Below are positions 44,848 through 53,897 of a stretch of 64,000 nt of DNA, one piece after another. Location: the NCBI GenBank assembly GCA_020633195.1, contig JACKEC010000015.1, positions 1 to 64,000 of the forward strand. The letters are read 5' to 3'. Every line of letters begins with the position of its first letter. Within the stretch, counting starts at the first letter, position 1. The notes below the pieces were generated by a model that saw only the letters and a list, made by a program, of their open reading frames with translations, was not told the origin of the DNA and searched no databases. The translations under genes were made by a program, and so were the position numbers. Source of the stretch: Sandaracinaceae bacterium (GTDB taxonomy: Bacteria > Myxococcota_A > Polyangia > Polyangiales > Sandaracinaceae).

Positions 44848-47800
44848 GCGCCGATCGCGCGACGGTGGAGACGGTGCTGCGCGCGCTGACCGTGCCACGC
44901 ATCCAGGAGATCGCGCGCGACGCCGGCCTCGCCCCGCGTGGGCGGCGCAAGGACGAGATCGCCGAGGCGGTCGCGGTCACTCAGCGCATCGGCTTCCGCA
45001 GCCTGCTCTCGCAGCTCCGTCGGGAGGAGCTGCGCACGGCGTGTCGCGCGCACGCGCTCGACGACTCGGGCCGCGCTCGCCAGGCCCTGATGCAGCGGCT
45101 GCTCGAGGCGCACGGCGCGTTCGACTCCTCGCCGCCGCCCCCACTCTTCACGGGCTCGGCGCCGGCGCGCGACACCCCGAAGGCCGGCGACACGGTGATC
45201 GCGCGGCATCGGCAGTGGCTGGTCGACGAGGTCACCCCACCCCCGAACGACGGCGACGCGACGTGGGTCACGCTCACCTGCCTCGACGACGACCACCGCG
45301 GTCACACCCTGGAGCTGCTCTGGGAGCTCGAGCTCGGCGCGCGCGTCGTCCAGCCGGAGGCGCCGCCCTTCGGTGACATCGACCGCCTCGACGAGCCGCG
45401 TCAGTTCGCGGCGTACCTCCACGCGCTGCGGTGGCAGTCGGTCACCGCTGCTGACCGCGACTTCTTTCAGTCGCCGTTCCGCGCCGGCATCGAGGTGCTC
45501 GACCACCAGCTCACCCCGCTGGCCAAGGCCTTGTCGCTGCCGCGCGCGAACCTCTTCGTCGCCGACGACGTCGGCCTCGGCAAGACCATCGAGGCGGGGC
45601 TGATCCTGCAGGAGCTGCTCCTGCGCCAGCGCGTGGAGATGAGCCTGATCGTCTGCCCCGCGTCCGTGACGCTGCAGTGGCAGCGCGAGATGGACCAGCG
45701 CTTCGGCCTGCGCTTCGAGGTGTACTCGCGCGACTTCGTCCTCGAGCGCCGGCGCGAGCGCGGCTTCGCCGTGAACCCCTGGGCGACGCACACGCGCTTC
45801 ATCATCAGCTACCCGCTGCTCCGCCGGCCGGAGTACCGCGACCCGCTGCTCGCCCATCTCGCGACGCTCACCGGGCAGTCGACCCGCGCGAAGAAGAGCC
45901 TCCTCATCCTCGACGAGGCGCACGTGGCCGCGCCCGCGACGGCGCGCCGCTACGCCGTCGACTCGCAGACGACGAAGGTCGTCCGCGACATCGCGCCGCG
46001 CTTCGAGAACCGCCTCTTCCTCAGCGCGACCCCGCACAACGGGCACTCGAGCAGCTTCTCGGCGCTGCTGGAGATCCTCGACCCGCAGCGCTTCGCGCGT
46101 CGCGTGGACGTGCAGGGCCGCGAGCAGCTGGCGCCCGTCATGGTCCGGCGCCTCAAGCGCGACCTGCGCAAGCTCGGCAAGGCCCTGCGCTTCCCCGAGC
46201 GCAAGGTCGTCCGCGTCGGCCTCGACCGTCAGGAAGCGGGTTGGTCGGTCCGCTTCGGCGACGCCGACCCGGTCGCGCTCGAGGGCGCCATCGACGGATC
46301 CGACGAGCTCGACCTGGCCAAGGACCTCGTCGCCTACAGCGCCCTGTTCAAGGACCTCCCGCGTTCGCGCCGCCTGCCGCTGGTCAACCTGCAGAAGCGG
46401 CTGCTCAGCAGCGTCGAGGCGTTCCGCAAGACGCTCGCGGTGCACGCGCGCGGCAAGACCGCGGCGCTCGTCTTGTCCGACTCCGACGAGGACGTCGACG
46501 CCGAGTCGGCGCTCGGTCTCGACGACGACGAGCTCGACGAGCGCGAGCAGTCGCGCATCGAGGCCGCCTCCGCGGCGATGCACGAGGTGGCGCCCGAGAC
46601 GGCGGCCGAGCTGCTCGACCGCATGCAGACGAGCGCGGCTCGCCTCGCGCCGCGGCCGTGCGCCAAGACGCGCGCGCTGCTCGCGTGGATCCGACTGCAC
46701 CTCTGCCCGAAGCTCGGCGAGCCGGGCGCGGAGTGGGCGCCCACTCGGCTGATCCTGTTCACCGAGTACGGCGACACCCTGCGCTACCTGCGCCGCGTGT
46801 TCGCCCACACCCTCGGGGACGACGAGGCCGACCGCCGCGTGCTCGAGCTGCACGGCGGCATGGGCGAGGAGCACCGCGAGGAGGTGCAGTTCGCGTTCAA
46901 CGCCGACCCGCACGAGGAGCCCGCGCGGATCCTGCTGGCGACCGACGCCGCGCGCGAGGGCCTGAACCTCCAAGCCTGCTGCGCGGATCTCTTCCACTTC
47001 GACATCCCCTGGAACCCGTCACGCATGGAGCAGCGCAACGGCCGCATCGACCGCGCGCTCCAGCCGCAGCCCGAGGTGCGCTGCCACTACTTCGTGTACG
47101 AGCAGCGCCCCGAGGACCGGGTGCTCGAGAAGGTCATCGAGAAGACCGAGGTCATCGCCCGCGAGCTCGGCTCGCTCGGCCAAGTCGTCGCCGAGCGCAT
47201 CGAGCGCGCGCTCGACCCCGGCATCGACGACACGACCGGCGACGCGATCGAGCAGTCCACTGACCTGGGCGAGGCGCAGGCCGTCGCCGACGCGGAGCTC
47301 GAGGACGTGCGAGCCATCGAGGGGCTCGAGAAGGAGATGGAGTCCGCGCGACGCGTCTACGAGAAGTCGCGCAAGCGCCTTCGCTTCAAGGGCGAGCACC
47401 TCCGCGACGCGCTCGACGTGGGCCTCGAGCTGCTCGGCTCGGGCCCGCTCGAGGCCAGCGGCGACGATCAGTTCGCGCTGCCCGCCCTCGGCGCCGACTG
47501 GACCCAGACCCTCGACGGGCTGCGCCCGCCGCGCGGCCGTGACGAGGACTTCTACGAGTGGCGTCGCCGTCCGCCGCGGCCGGTCGTGTTCCGCCCGCCG
47601 CGCGTCCTCACCCAGTCGACCGTGCACCTGCACCTCGAGCACCCGTTCGTGCAGCGCGTGCTCAGCCGCTTCCTCGCGCAGGGCTTCTCCAGCCACGACC
47701 TGCGCCGCGTGACCGCCGTGCCGATGCCCGACACCGGCGAGACCCTCGCGCTCGCGCTGGGTCGGCTGTGCCTGTTCGGGACCGGCGCCGGACGACTGCA

Positions 47801-48344
47801 CGACACGTTGCTCTGCGTGGCCGCGCGCGTCGGCGTCGACGACCTCGAGGTGCTCGACGGACGCGACAGCCTCGCCGCGCTAGAGAAGCTCGAGACCCGC
47901 CTCGAGCGCGCCCGCCCCGCCCTCGACGTGTTCCCGCCCAAGATCCAGCGGGACCTCGTCGAGCGCGCCCCCTCGATCCTCGCCGCGCTCTTGCCCGCGC
48001 TGCGCGCCGAGGCGGACGCCGAGGCCACCGACGTCGAGCAGCGCCTCGCCCAGCGCGCCGAGGAGGAGGCCACCGCGCTGCGCAAGATCCTCGAGACCCA
48101 GCAGAAGAAGATCTTCGAGGTGCTCGGCGGCGACCAGCTCAAGCTCGCGCTCGGCACCACCGAGGCGGAGCGCGAGAACGGCGCCCAGCTCGAGCGCGAC
48201 CGCAAGCACCTCGAGCGTCGGCGTGACGCGTCCGCGCGCGAGCTCGAGACCGAGCCCGCCGAGCTCGCCGCGCTGTACGCCGTGAAGCTGCGTCGCTTCG
48301 AGCCCGTCGGCCTCGTCTACCTCTACCCGGAGCTGCGCCTGTGA
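44844..48344 (+). CDS. drmD: DISARM SNF2-like helicase DrmD
   Basis: The predicted protein has 1166 residues. The GTG at 44844 overlaps the drmC stop. It has an N-terminal SAP-like helical repeat region (VLRALTVPRIQEIARDAGL; LSQLRREELRTACRAHAL), then SNF2/superfamily 2 motifs: Walker A ADDVGLGKTIEAGL at about residue 245, LILDEAH at about 355, LFLSATPHNG, and the C-terminal half with LATDAAREGLNLQACC and RNGRIDRALQ. DrmD is the marker gene of class-1 DISARM. The stop overlaps the next start (GTGA). Confidence 0.93.
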   Translation: MSADRATVETVLRALTVPRIQEIARDAGLAPRGRRKDEIAEAVAVTQRIGFRSLLSQLRREELRTACRAHALDDSGRARQALMQRLLEAHGAFDSSPPPPLFTGSAPARDTPKAGDTVIARHRQWLVDEVTPPPNDGDATWVTLTCLDDDHRGHTLELLWELELGARVVQPEAPPFGDIDRLDEPRQFAAYLHALRWQSVTAADRDFFQSPFRAGIEVLDHQLTPLAKALSLPRANLFVADDVGLGKTIEAGLILQELLLRQRVEMSLIVCPASVTLQWQREMDQRFGLRFEVYSRDFVLERRRERGFAVNPWATHTRFIISYPLLRRPEYRDPLLAHLATLTGQSTRAKKSLLILDEAHVAAPATARRYAVDSQTTKVVRDIAPRFENRLFLSATPHNGHSSSFSALLEILDPQRFARRVDVQGREQLAPVMVRRLKRDLRKLGKALRFPERKVVRVGLDRQEAGWSVRFGDADPVALEGAIDGSDELDLAKDLVAYSALFKDLPRSRRLPLVNLQKRLLSSVEAFRKTLAVHARGKTAALVLSDSDEDVDAESALGLDDDELDEREQSRIEAASAAMHEVAPETAAELLDRMQTSAARLAPRPCAKTRALLAWIRLHLCPKLGEPGAEWAPTRLILFTEYGDTLRYLRRVFAHTLGDDEADRRVLELHGGMGEEHREEVQFAFNADPHEEPARILLATDAAREGLNLQACCADLFHFDIPWNPSRMEQRNGRIDRALQPQPEVRCHYFVYEQRPEDRVLEKVIEKTEVIARELGSLGQVVAERIERALDPGIDDTTGDAIEQSTDLGEAQAVADAELEDVRAIEGLEKEMESARRVYEKSRKRLRFKGEHLRDALDVGLELLGSGPLEASGDDQFALPALGADWTQTLDGLRPPRGRDEDFYEWRRRPPRPVVFRPPRVLTQSTVHLHLEHPFVQRVLSRFLAQGFSSHDLRRVTAVPMPDTGETLALALGRLCLFGTGAGRLHDTLLCVAARVGVDDLEVLDGRDSLAALEKLETRLERARPALDVFPPKIQRDLVERAPSILAALLPALRAEADAEATDVEQRLAQRAEEEATALRKILETQQKKIFEVLGGDQLKLALGTTEAERENGAQLERDRKHLERRRDASARELETEPAELAALYAVKLRRFEPVGLVYLYPELRL

Positions 48345-51300
48345 GCGACGCGGCGAAGCGGTTCCACGAGACGTGGCTCGGCATGGTGCAGCCGACCGAA
48401 GGCCTCGTCGTCTCGGTCCCCGCGCTGATCGAGGCCGACGCCTTCGAGCGCCTGCGCGTCGAGGACCACCACGCCTTCGCCGCAATGCTCGAGCCGGGGC
48501 CCGAGGGGCCGCGCCTCGAAGAGCTGCGCACCCTGCTCGCCGACGGCCTCGGCTGGGGCGAGGGCGACGAGCTCGAGGACGGCGACGCCCTGCCTGACGA
48601 CCTCTCGCTCTACGTGCCCGAGGGCCCACAGACCGTGCGACCCACCGCCGCGCTGCGCGCCCCCGCGTACACCATCGACCGCGACGCGCCCGTCCCATCT
48701 CCGGCGGCCGAGGCAGGCCGCGACTACCGCCTCCTCGTCCTCGAGCTGCCGCCCGGCCCCGACGGCTCCGACCTCGACTTCGACAAGCCCGAGGCCGTGA
48801 CCGGCGCGTGGGAGTACCCGCCGGCCAAGAAGCTCGAGCGCCTCCTGCGCGAGACCCGCGTGCCCATCGGCGTGCTGCTGAGCCGGCGCGCGCTGCGCCT
48901 CACGTACGTCCCGCACGGCGAGGCCGCCGGGCACATCGACTTCCGCTTCGCCGACATGGCCGACGTGGTCGGGCGCCCCATCCTCGACGCCCTCGTCTTG
49001 TTGCTCGGCCGCGACCGCCTCTTCGGGGTGGCCGAGGACCGCCAGCTCCACTCGCTCCTCGCGCGCAGCCGTCAGATGCAGGCGGAGGTCACCACCGCGC
49101 TGTCCGGCCAGGTCTTCTTCGCGCTCGAGACGCTCCTGCGCGGCTTCGAAGCCGCCGACGCCCGCGCCGGCGGCGAGTGGCTGCGCCCCGTGCTCGAGCA
49201 AGAGGGCGACCGCGACGTCCTCTTCGACGCCCTGCTCACCGTCCTGCTCCGGCTCGTGTTCCTGCTCTACGCCGAGGACTCGGGCCTGCTGCCGACAGAG
49301 AACAGCCGCTTCTCGCGGGCCTACTCGCTCTACGCCCTGTACGGCCGGCTCGAGGCCGAGCGCGCCCTCCACCCCGACGCGATGAGCCGCCGCTTCAGCG
49401 CGTGGCCCGGCCTGCTCGCGCTCTTCCGCGTCGTCTACCTCGGCGGCCGCCACGGCGACCTCGAGCTGCCCCCGCGCGAGGGCCACCTCTTCGACCCCCA
49501 CCGCTTCCCCTTCCTCGAGGGCTTCGACGCGGACGCCGCCGCCGTCCCCCTGCGCGGCGCCGACGCCTCGGCCCGCGCCGCCGCGAGCGTGCCCACCGTC
49601 GACGACGAGACCGTCTACCTCGTCCTGCGCTCCCTCGTGTTCCTCGGCGGCTCGCGCCTCAGCTACCGGGCGCTGCAGGTCGAGCAGATCGGCAGCGTGT
49701 ACGAGGGCCTCATGGGCTGGGCCACCCTGCGCGTCGCCGCGCCGTCCGTCCGCATCAAGCCGTCCGACTCCAAGCACGCCCCCCTGTGGGTCAGCGTCGA
49801 GGAGCTCATGGCCGTGCCCCGCGCTCAGCGCGCGAAGTGGCTCAAGGAGACCGCCGGCCTCAAGGGCAAGCGCGGCGAGGCGCTCGCGAAGGACCTCGCC
49901 GCCCTCGAGAAGGCCCACGACGGCCAGCCCCTCCTCGACGCCGTGCTCGCTCGCCTCGAGACCGAGCGCGTCAAGGGCAGCGACCTCGCCCAGCCCGGCC
50001 GCGTCGTCCTCCAGCCCGGGGAGGAGCGCAAGCGCACCAGCAGCCACTACACCCCGCCCGAGCTCAGCGGCCCCATCGTGGCGCGCGCCCTCGAGCCCCT
50101 CCTCGCCTGCTTCGGCGAGACCGCGAGCAGCGACCAGATCCTCAGCCTCAAGATCTGCGACCCCGCCATGGGCTCCGGCGCCTTCCTCGTCGAGGCCTGC
50201 CGCTACCTCGCCGAGCGCCTCACCGAGGCGTGGGCCCGCGAGGGCGTCACCACCACCCTGTTCAGCGCCGAAGACGACCTGACCACCTACGCCCGGCGCC
50301 AGATCGCCGAGCGCTGCCTCTACGGCGTCGACAAGAACCCTGTCGCCGTCGAGCTCGCCAAGCTCAGCCTCTGGCTCGTCACCCTCCAGAAGGACAAGCC
50401 CTTCACCTTCCTCGACCACAGCCTCCGCTGCGGCGACTCCCTCGTCGGCTGCTCGCTCGACCAGATCACCGAGTTCCACTGGAGCCCCAAGCCCCGGGCC
50501 AAGAAGAAGCAGCTCGACCTCTTCGACCGCGAGCTCAGCGACTCGTTGAGCGAGGCCCTCGAAGCGCGAGAGCGCATCGCCGAGGCCAGCCGCTACGACA
50601 CCGCCGACGCCAACCGCGACATGCGCCTGGCCATGAAGGACGCCGAGGACGCCCTGTCCCGCCTGCGCCTCATCGGCGACCTCCTGATCGGCGCCTTCTT
50701 CGCAGAGACGAAGCCCAAGGCCCGCGAGAAGGAGCGCCTGCGCCGCAAAGGCCTCGTCGAGGCGTGGCTCCTGGACCAGGACGCCATCGGCCCGCCCGAA
50801 GAGCTCGTGACGCTCGCCGACGAGGCGCGCGCGAAGCTGCGGCCGTTCCACTGGATGCTGGAGTTCCCGGAGGTCTTCTGGGCGGGGAGGGTGGACCCGC
50901 TGACGGGCAAGGCGGAGGAGGAGCCTGCGTATCTGGACGCGGTGATCGGGAACCCGCCGTTTCTCACCGGAGGACACGTCTCTGGAACCTACGGACCCCA
51001 GTATCGAGATTGGATTCTGGGACTCCACCTAGGCGCACACGGCGCCGCCGATCTTTCTGCCCACTTTCTTCGGCGCGCCGCCGTCCTCGTCGGCGCCCAC
51101 GGGACCATCTCGCTGGTCACCACAGACTCGATCGCCCACAGCGATTCGCGTGACTCGGGGTTGAAGGCGCTCCTTTCGTCCGGCCACACGATCTACCGTG
51201 CCGTCCCCTCGGCCATCTGGGAGGGAGGAGGCGCCAAGGTTGCTTATGCCGTGATCCAGCTTGCTGTGGGCGCACCCAGCGATCGCACTGGTCCACGTCA

Positions 51301-52333
51301 GCTAGGCGATCGAGTCGTCGCATCAATCAGTTCTCGCTTGCGCGCAATGGTCGAGCGCGATGATCCGCACGCCCTAGAATCGAACGCCGGCGTTCTCTCG
51401 ATGGGTACGAAGATCACCGGTTCGGGTTTCCTGCTTACGCCCGATGAGCGGCTTCAACTGATAGAGCGGCATCCGGAACTCCAACGTTGGACGCCCCCTT
51501 ACGTGGGAGGCGATGAAGTGAACAGCCATCCAGAGCATTTGCACTGCCGCTACGTGGTCAATCTCAATGGGCTGTCCGAAGACAGGGCGCGCGAGCTTCC
51601 CGAGTTGTTCGCCATCTTGGAGACGCGAGTTCAACCTGAGCGCGAAGCGTCGGGCAGGGTTAGCGTTCCCTTTTGGTGCTTTGAAAGGGGCCGACCCGGC
51701 CTCTACGCCCGCCTCACGGACATGGATCGCTGTCTCGTGCTATCACAGGTGTCGACACACCTCGTTCTCGCGTGGCAGCCAGCTGAGAGGGTCTTTGCCC
51801 ATACGCTGTACGTGTTCGCCCTCGCCTCCGAAAGCGCCTTTGCCTGCCTCCAGTCCCGGATCCACGAGACTTGGGCTCGCCTGCTTTCTTCCACGTTCGG
51901 CACCTACCCAGCTCCAGCCCTTCGCTACACTTCCAACTGCTTCGAGTCCTTCCCCTTTCCTCGCCGATACGCTGATGAGCCCCTCAACCTCACGGAGATC
52001 GCCGGCGCCACGCTTTACAACAGTCGCGCGGCATTCATGGTTGAGACCGACCGAGGACTGACCAAGACCTACGGGATCCTCAAGGACCCGACCGTCACCG
52101 CGCGATCCGAGCACGGCGACAGCATCGTCCGCCTCCGCGGGCTCCACGTCGCTATGGACCGTGCCGTCCTCGAGGCCTACGCCACCGAGTCCGGCGATCC
52201 GAGCTGGACCAACGTCGAAATCCCGTCCTTCACCACCCCGGTGACCGCGGCGGAGAAGGACCTCCACCAGCGCTTCGAAGACCACGTGCTCGACAAGTTG
52301 TTCGAGCTGAATGCAGTTCGCAGTCGGGGCTAG
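48341..52333 (+). CDS. drmMI: DISARM class-1 adenine methyltransferase DrmMI (Eco57I-type)
   Basis: The predicted protein has 1330 residues, starting with GTG at 48341 (overlapping drmD). Methyltransferase motif I is DPAMGSGAFLVEA (about 607-619), SAM-binding and helper motifs include YGVDKNPVAVELAKLSLW, and motif IV is NPPF (871-874). In DISARM it methylates the host's adenine sites to protect self DNA. The segment after NPPF, the probable target-recognition domain, has much lower GC (counted lines 57-63%) than the N-terminal part (an 80% line at 49501). High GC returns at 52081. This indicates module replacement. Confidence 0.9.
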   Translation: MSDAAKRFHETWLGMVQPTEGLVVSVPALIEADAFERLRVEDHHAFAAMLEPGPEGPRLEELRTLLADGLGWGEGDELEDGDALPDDLSLYVPEGPQTVRPTAALRAPAYTIDRDAPVPSPAAEAGRDYRLLVLELPPGPDGSDLDFDKPEAVTGAWEYPPAKKLERLLRETRVPIGVLLSRRALRLTYVPHGEAAGHIDFRFADMADVVGRPILDALVLLLGRDRLFGVAEDRQLHSLLARSRQMQAEVTTALSGQVFFALETLLRGFEAADARAGGEWLRPVLEQEGDRDVLFDALLTVLLRLVFLLYAEDSGLLPTENSRFSRAYSLYALYGRLEAERALHPDAMSRRFSAWPGLLALFRVVYLGGRHGDLELPPREGHLFDPHRFPFLEGFDADAAAVPLRGADASARAAASVPTVDDETVYLVLRSLVFLGGSRLSYRALQVEQIGSVYEGLMGWATLRVAAPSVRIKPSDSKHAPLWVSVEELMAVPRAQRAKWLKETAGLKGKRGEALAKDLAALEKAHDGQPLLDAVLARLETERVKGSDLAQPGRVVLQPGEERKRTSSHYTPPELSGPIVARALEPLLACFGETASSDQILSLKICDPAMGSGAFLVEACRYLAERLTEAWAREGVTTTLFSAEDDLTTYARRQIAERCLYGVDKNPVAVELAKLSLWLVTLQKDKPFTFLDHSLRCGDSLVGCSLDQITEFHWSPKPRAKKKQLDLFDRELSDSLSEALEARERIAEASRYDTADANRDMRLAMKDAEDALSRLRLIGDLLIGAFFAETKPKAREKERLRRKGLVEAWLLDQDAIGPPEELVTLADEARAKLRPFHWMLEFPEVFWAGRVDPLTGKAEEEPAYLDAVIGNPPFLTGGHVSGTYGPQYRDWILGLHLGAHGAADLSAHFLRRAAVLVGAHGTISLVTTDSIAHSDSRDSGLKALLSSGHTIYRAVPSAIWEGGGAKVAYAVIQLAVGAPSDRTGPRQLGDRVVASISSRLRAMVERDDPHALESNAGVLSMGTKITGSGFLLTPDERLQLIERHPELQRWTPPYVGGDEVNSHPEHLHCRYVVNLNGLSEDRARELPELFAILETRVQPEREASGRVSVPFWCFERGRPGLYARLTDMDRCLVLSQVSTHLVLAWQPAERVFAHTLYVFALASESAFACLQSRIHETWARLLSSTFGTYPAPALRYTSNCFESFPFPRRYADEPLNLTEIAGATLYNSRAAFMVETDRGLTKTYGILKDPTVTARSEHGDSIVRLRGLHVAMDRAVLEAYATESGDPSWTNVEIPSFTTPVTAAEKDLHQRFEDHVLDKLFELNAVRSRG

Positions 52334-52335
52334 AC

Positions 52336-53835
52336 ATGAGCGCAGCAAGAATCGAAACGCTTCGTCAGCTCGGGGACCTGGTTCTCAAGCAGTACGACGA
52401 GGGTGTCGCCGCAGACGCAGACGTCTGGGATTTTGGAGAGGCGGTACTGGAGCACGTTCGACACGCCGCGCCGATTCCAAGTATGGATGATCGCGCTTCC
52501 CGCGCAGAACGGCTCGATATCGCCGATGTGCGTGGCCTTGTTGAAGCCTTTCGAGAAATGGGTGCTGCAGACTGGGATGAAGAGCTTGGAGGGGTGCGGC
52601 TTCAGGGCAGAAGTCTGATTGCGGAGCTAGAAGAAGGCGTACGCTACTTCGACCCTGCACAAGAGCAGTGGGGTCAGTTTGAGGGCTATCTCCGCCTCAT
52701 GTATCTTGATTCGACGTTTCACAGGCTCTCTGTGCTAGGCGCAGCCACCGGCGCGCGGGTCGACCCCGCACGCAGTGTGCTCCGGCATCACCTTCGTGCT
52801 GAAGACAAGGCGGCGGTTCTACGAATCTGGGCGTCGATCTTGGCGGAACTCGATGAGCGAACGCCCGGCCATATCGCAAAGGAATCGCTGCTGTCTCCGA
52901 GCGATTTCTTTTTCGCCTCGGGGGACGACGAGGAGTTGATTGGTAAGATAGTTGACTATGTATTGGTGTACCGGCCAAGGGCGGTCGTCGCGGCCCATCA
53001 GTCCGGTCGCGATGCGGTAGTCAACCTCCTTCCCGGCCTCGCGTCGCTTGTTACAATGGAGCCGACCGAGCGCCTTTCCGCGGCAGAAGGTCGCTTGCTT
53101 CGCACGCTGGCAGAACTGTTTCGCCGGTGGGGAACTCAGGACTCAGCTCGGTTCCTACGAGCGCTCGGTATGGAGTCTACCAGCGCTCCTTGGTTCCTTC
53201 GTTCTGCAAAGCGCGAAGATCCATCCAGACACCCTGCGCATGGGACCCCAGCCACCGCCAAGTGGGTGGTTCCTCAGCTGACCAAGTTGCTCCTGATGGC
53301 TGCTGACTATGTAGGACCAGCGTCGCCAATTGAACGTGCCTTGCTTCAGTACAAGCTTGGACTTGAGGTGTGCCTACCGGAGAGTCGCCCTCAGCCGATT
53401 CCGGGTGAACTCACCCTTCAGAAACAGCTGGCCCGGTTCCTGATCGAGCGGGGCATCTATTGCGTTGGTACCAAGTTTGGTCCTTCAGAGGCTGACCTGT
53501 TGAGCCAGTTGGGCGGCGAGGCCTTTGTTATTGAGGTGAAGCTCTGCAAGCGAGGGATCACGCCGGCAAATGTTGAGAACGCACTGGCACAACTGAGTGT
53601 TTACATGGGGCAGCAACAAGTCGCTGCGAGAGGTGTGTTGCTTGTCTACAATCTCACGCGGAAGCCGCTGTTGGCCCCAATGTCGTGGGTTCATGGGCGG
53701 TACTGGATTCTCCCAGTCAATCTTCCTGACTGTACTCCGAGCAAGATGAAAAAGATGCTGGAGGTACGGGAGGGTACGGGAGGCCGGCTCATCGATACGT
53801 TGGAGGTGGAGCTAGACCCCGGAGGGGGGCGGTGA
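52336..53835 (+). CDS. Putative PD-(D/E)XK nuclease-like protein of low GC, next to DISARM
   Basis: The predicted protein has 499 residues, starting with ATG at 52336 (3 bp after the drmMI stop). The N-terminal 330 residues are helical with no recognised family. Near residue 380 the order LQKQLARFLIERG, then SEADLL, then FVIEVKLCK matches the PD-(D/E)XK nuclease pattern (Asp in SEADLL, E-x-K in IEVK). The gene has far lower GC than its surroundings (52% on line 53521), similar to the recognition segment of DrmMI, suggesting joint transfer. It is not a standard DISARM gene. It may be an added effector or an unrelated insert. Confidence 0.65.
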   Translation: MSAARIETLRQLGDLVLKQYDEGVAADADVWDFGEAVLEHVRHAAPIPSMDDRASRAERLDIADVRGLVEAFREMGAADWDEELGGVRLQGRSLIAELEEGVRYFDPAQEQWGQFEGYLRLMYLDSTFHRLSVLGAATGARVDPARSVLRHHLRAEDKAAVLRIWASILAELDERTPGHIAKESLLSPSDFFFASGDDEELIGKIVDYVLVYRPRAVVAAHQSGRDAVVNLLPGLASLVTMEPTERLSAAEGRLLRTLAELFRRWGTQDSARFLRALGMESTSAPWFLRSAKREDPSRHPAHGTPATAKWVVPQLTKLLLMAADYVGPASPIERALLQYKLGLEVCLPESRPQPIPGELTLQKQLARFLIERGIYCVGTKFGPSEADLLSQLGGEAFVIEVKLCKRGITPANVENALAQLSVYMGQQQVAARGVLLVYNLTRKPLLAPMSWVHGRYWILPVNLPDCTPSKMKKMLEVREGTGGRLIDTLEVELDPGGGR

Positions 53836-53897
53836 TGCGCGGCAGGTGGTTCACACGGGCGCCGCTCGCACGCGGAGGTCGAGGGAGATAAGTATCT

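Noticed and set aside
44829..51028. Long minus-strand ORFs opposite drmD and drmMI
   Set aside because: Shadow frames created by GC bias. They vanish where GC falls after 50,950.
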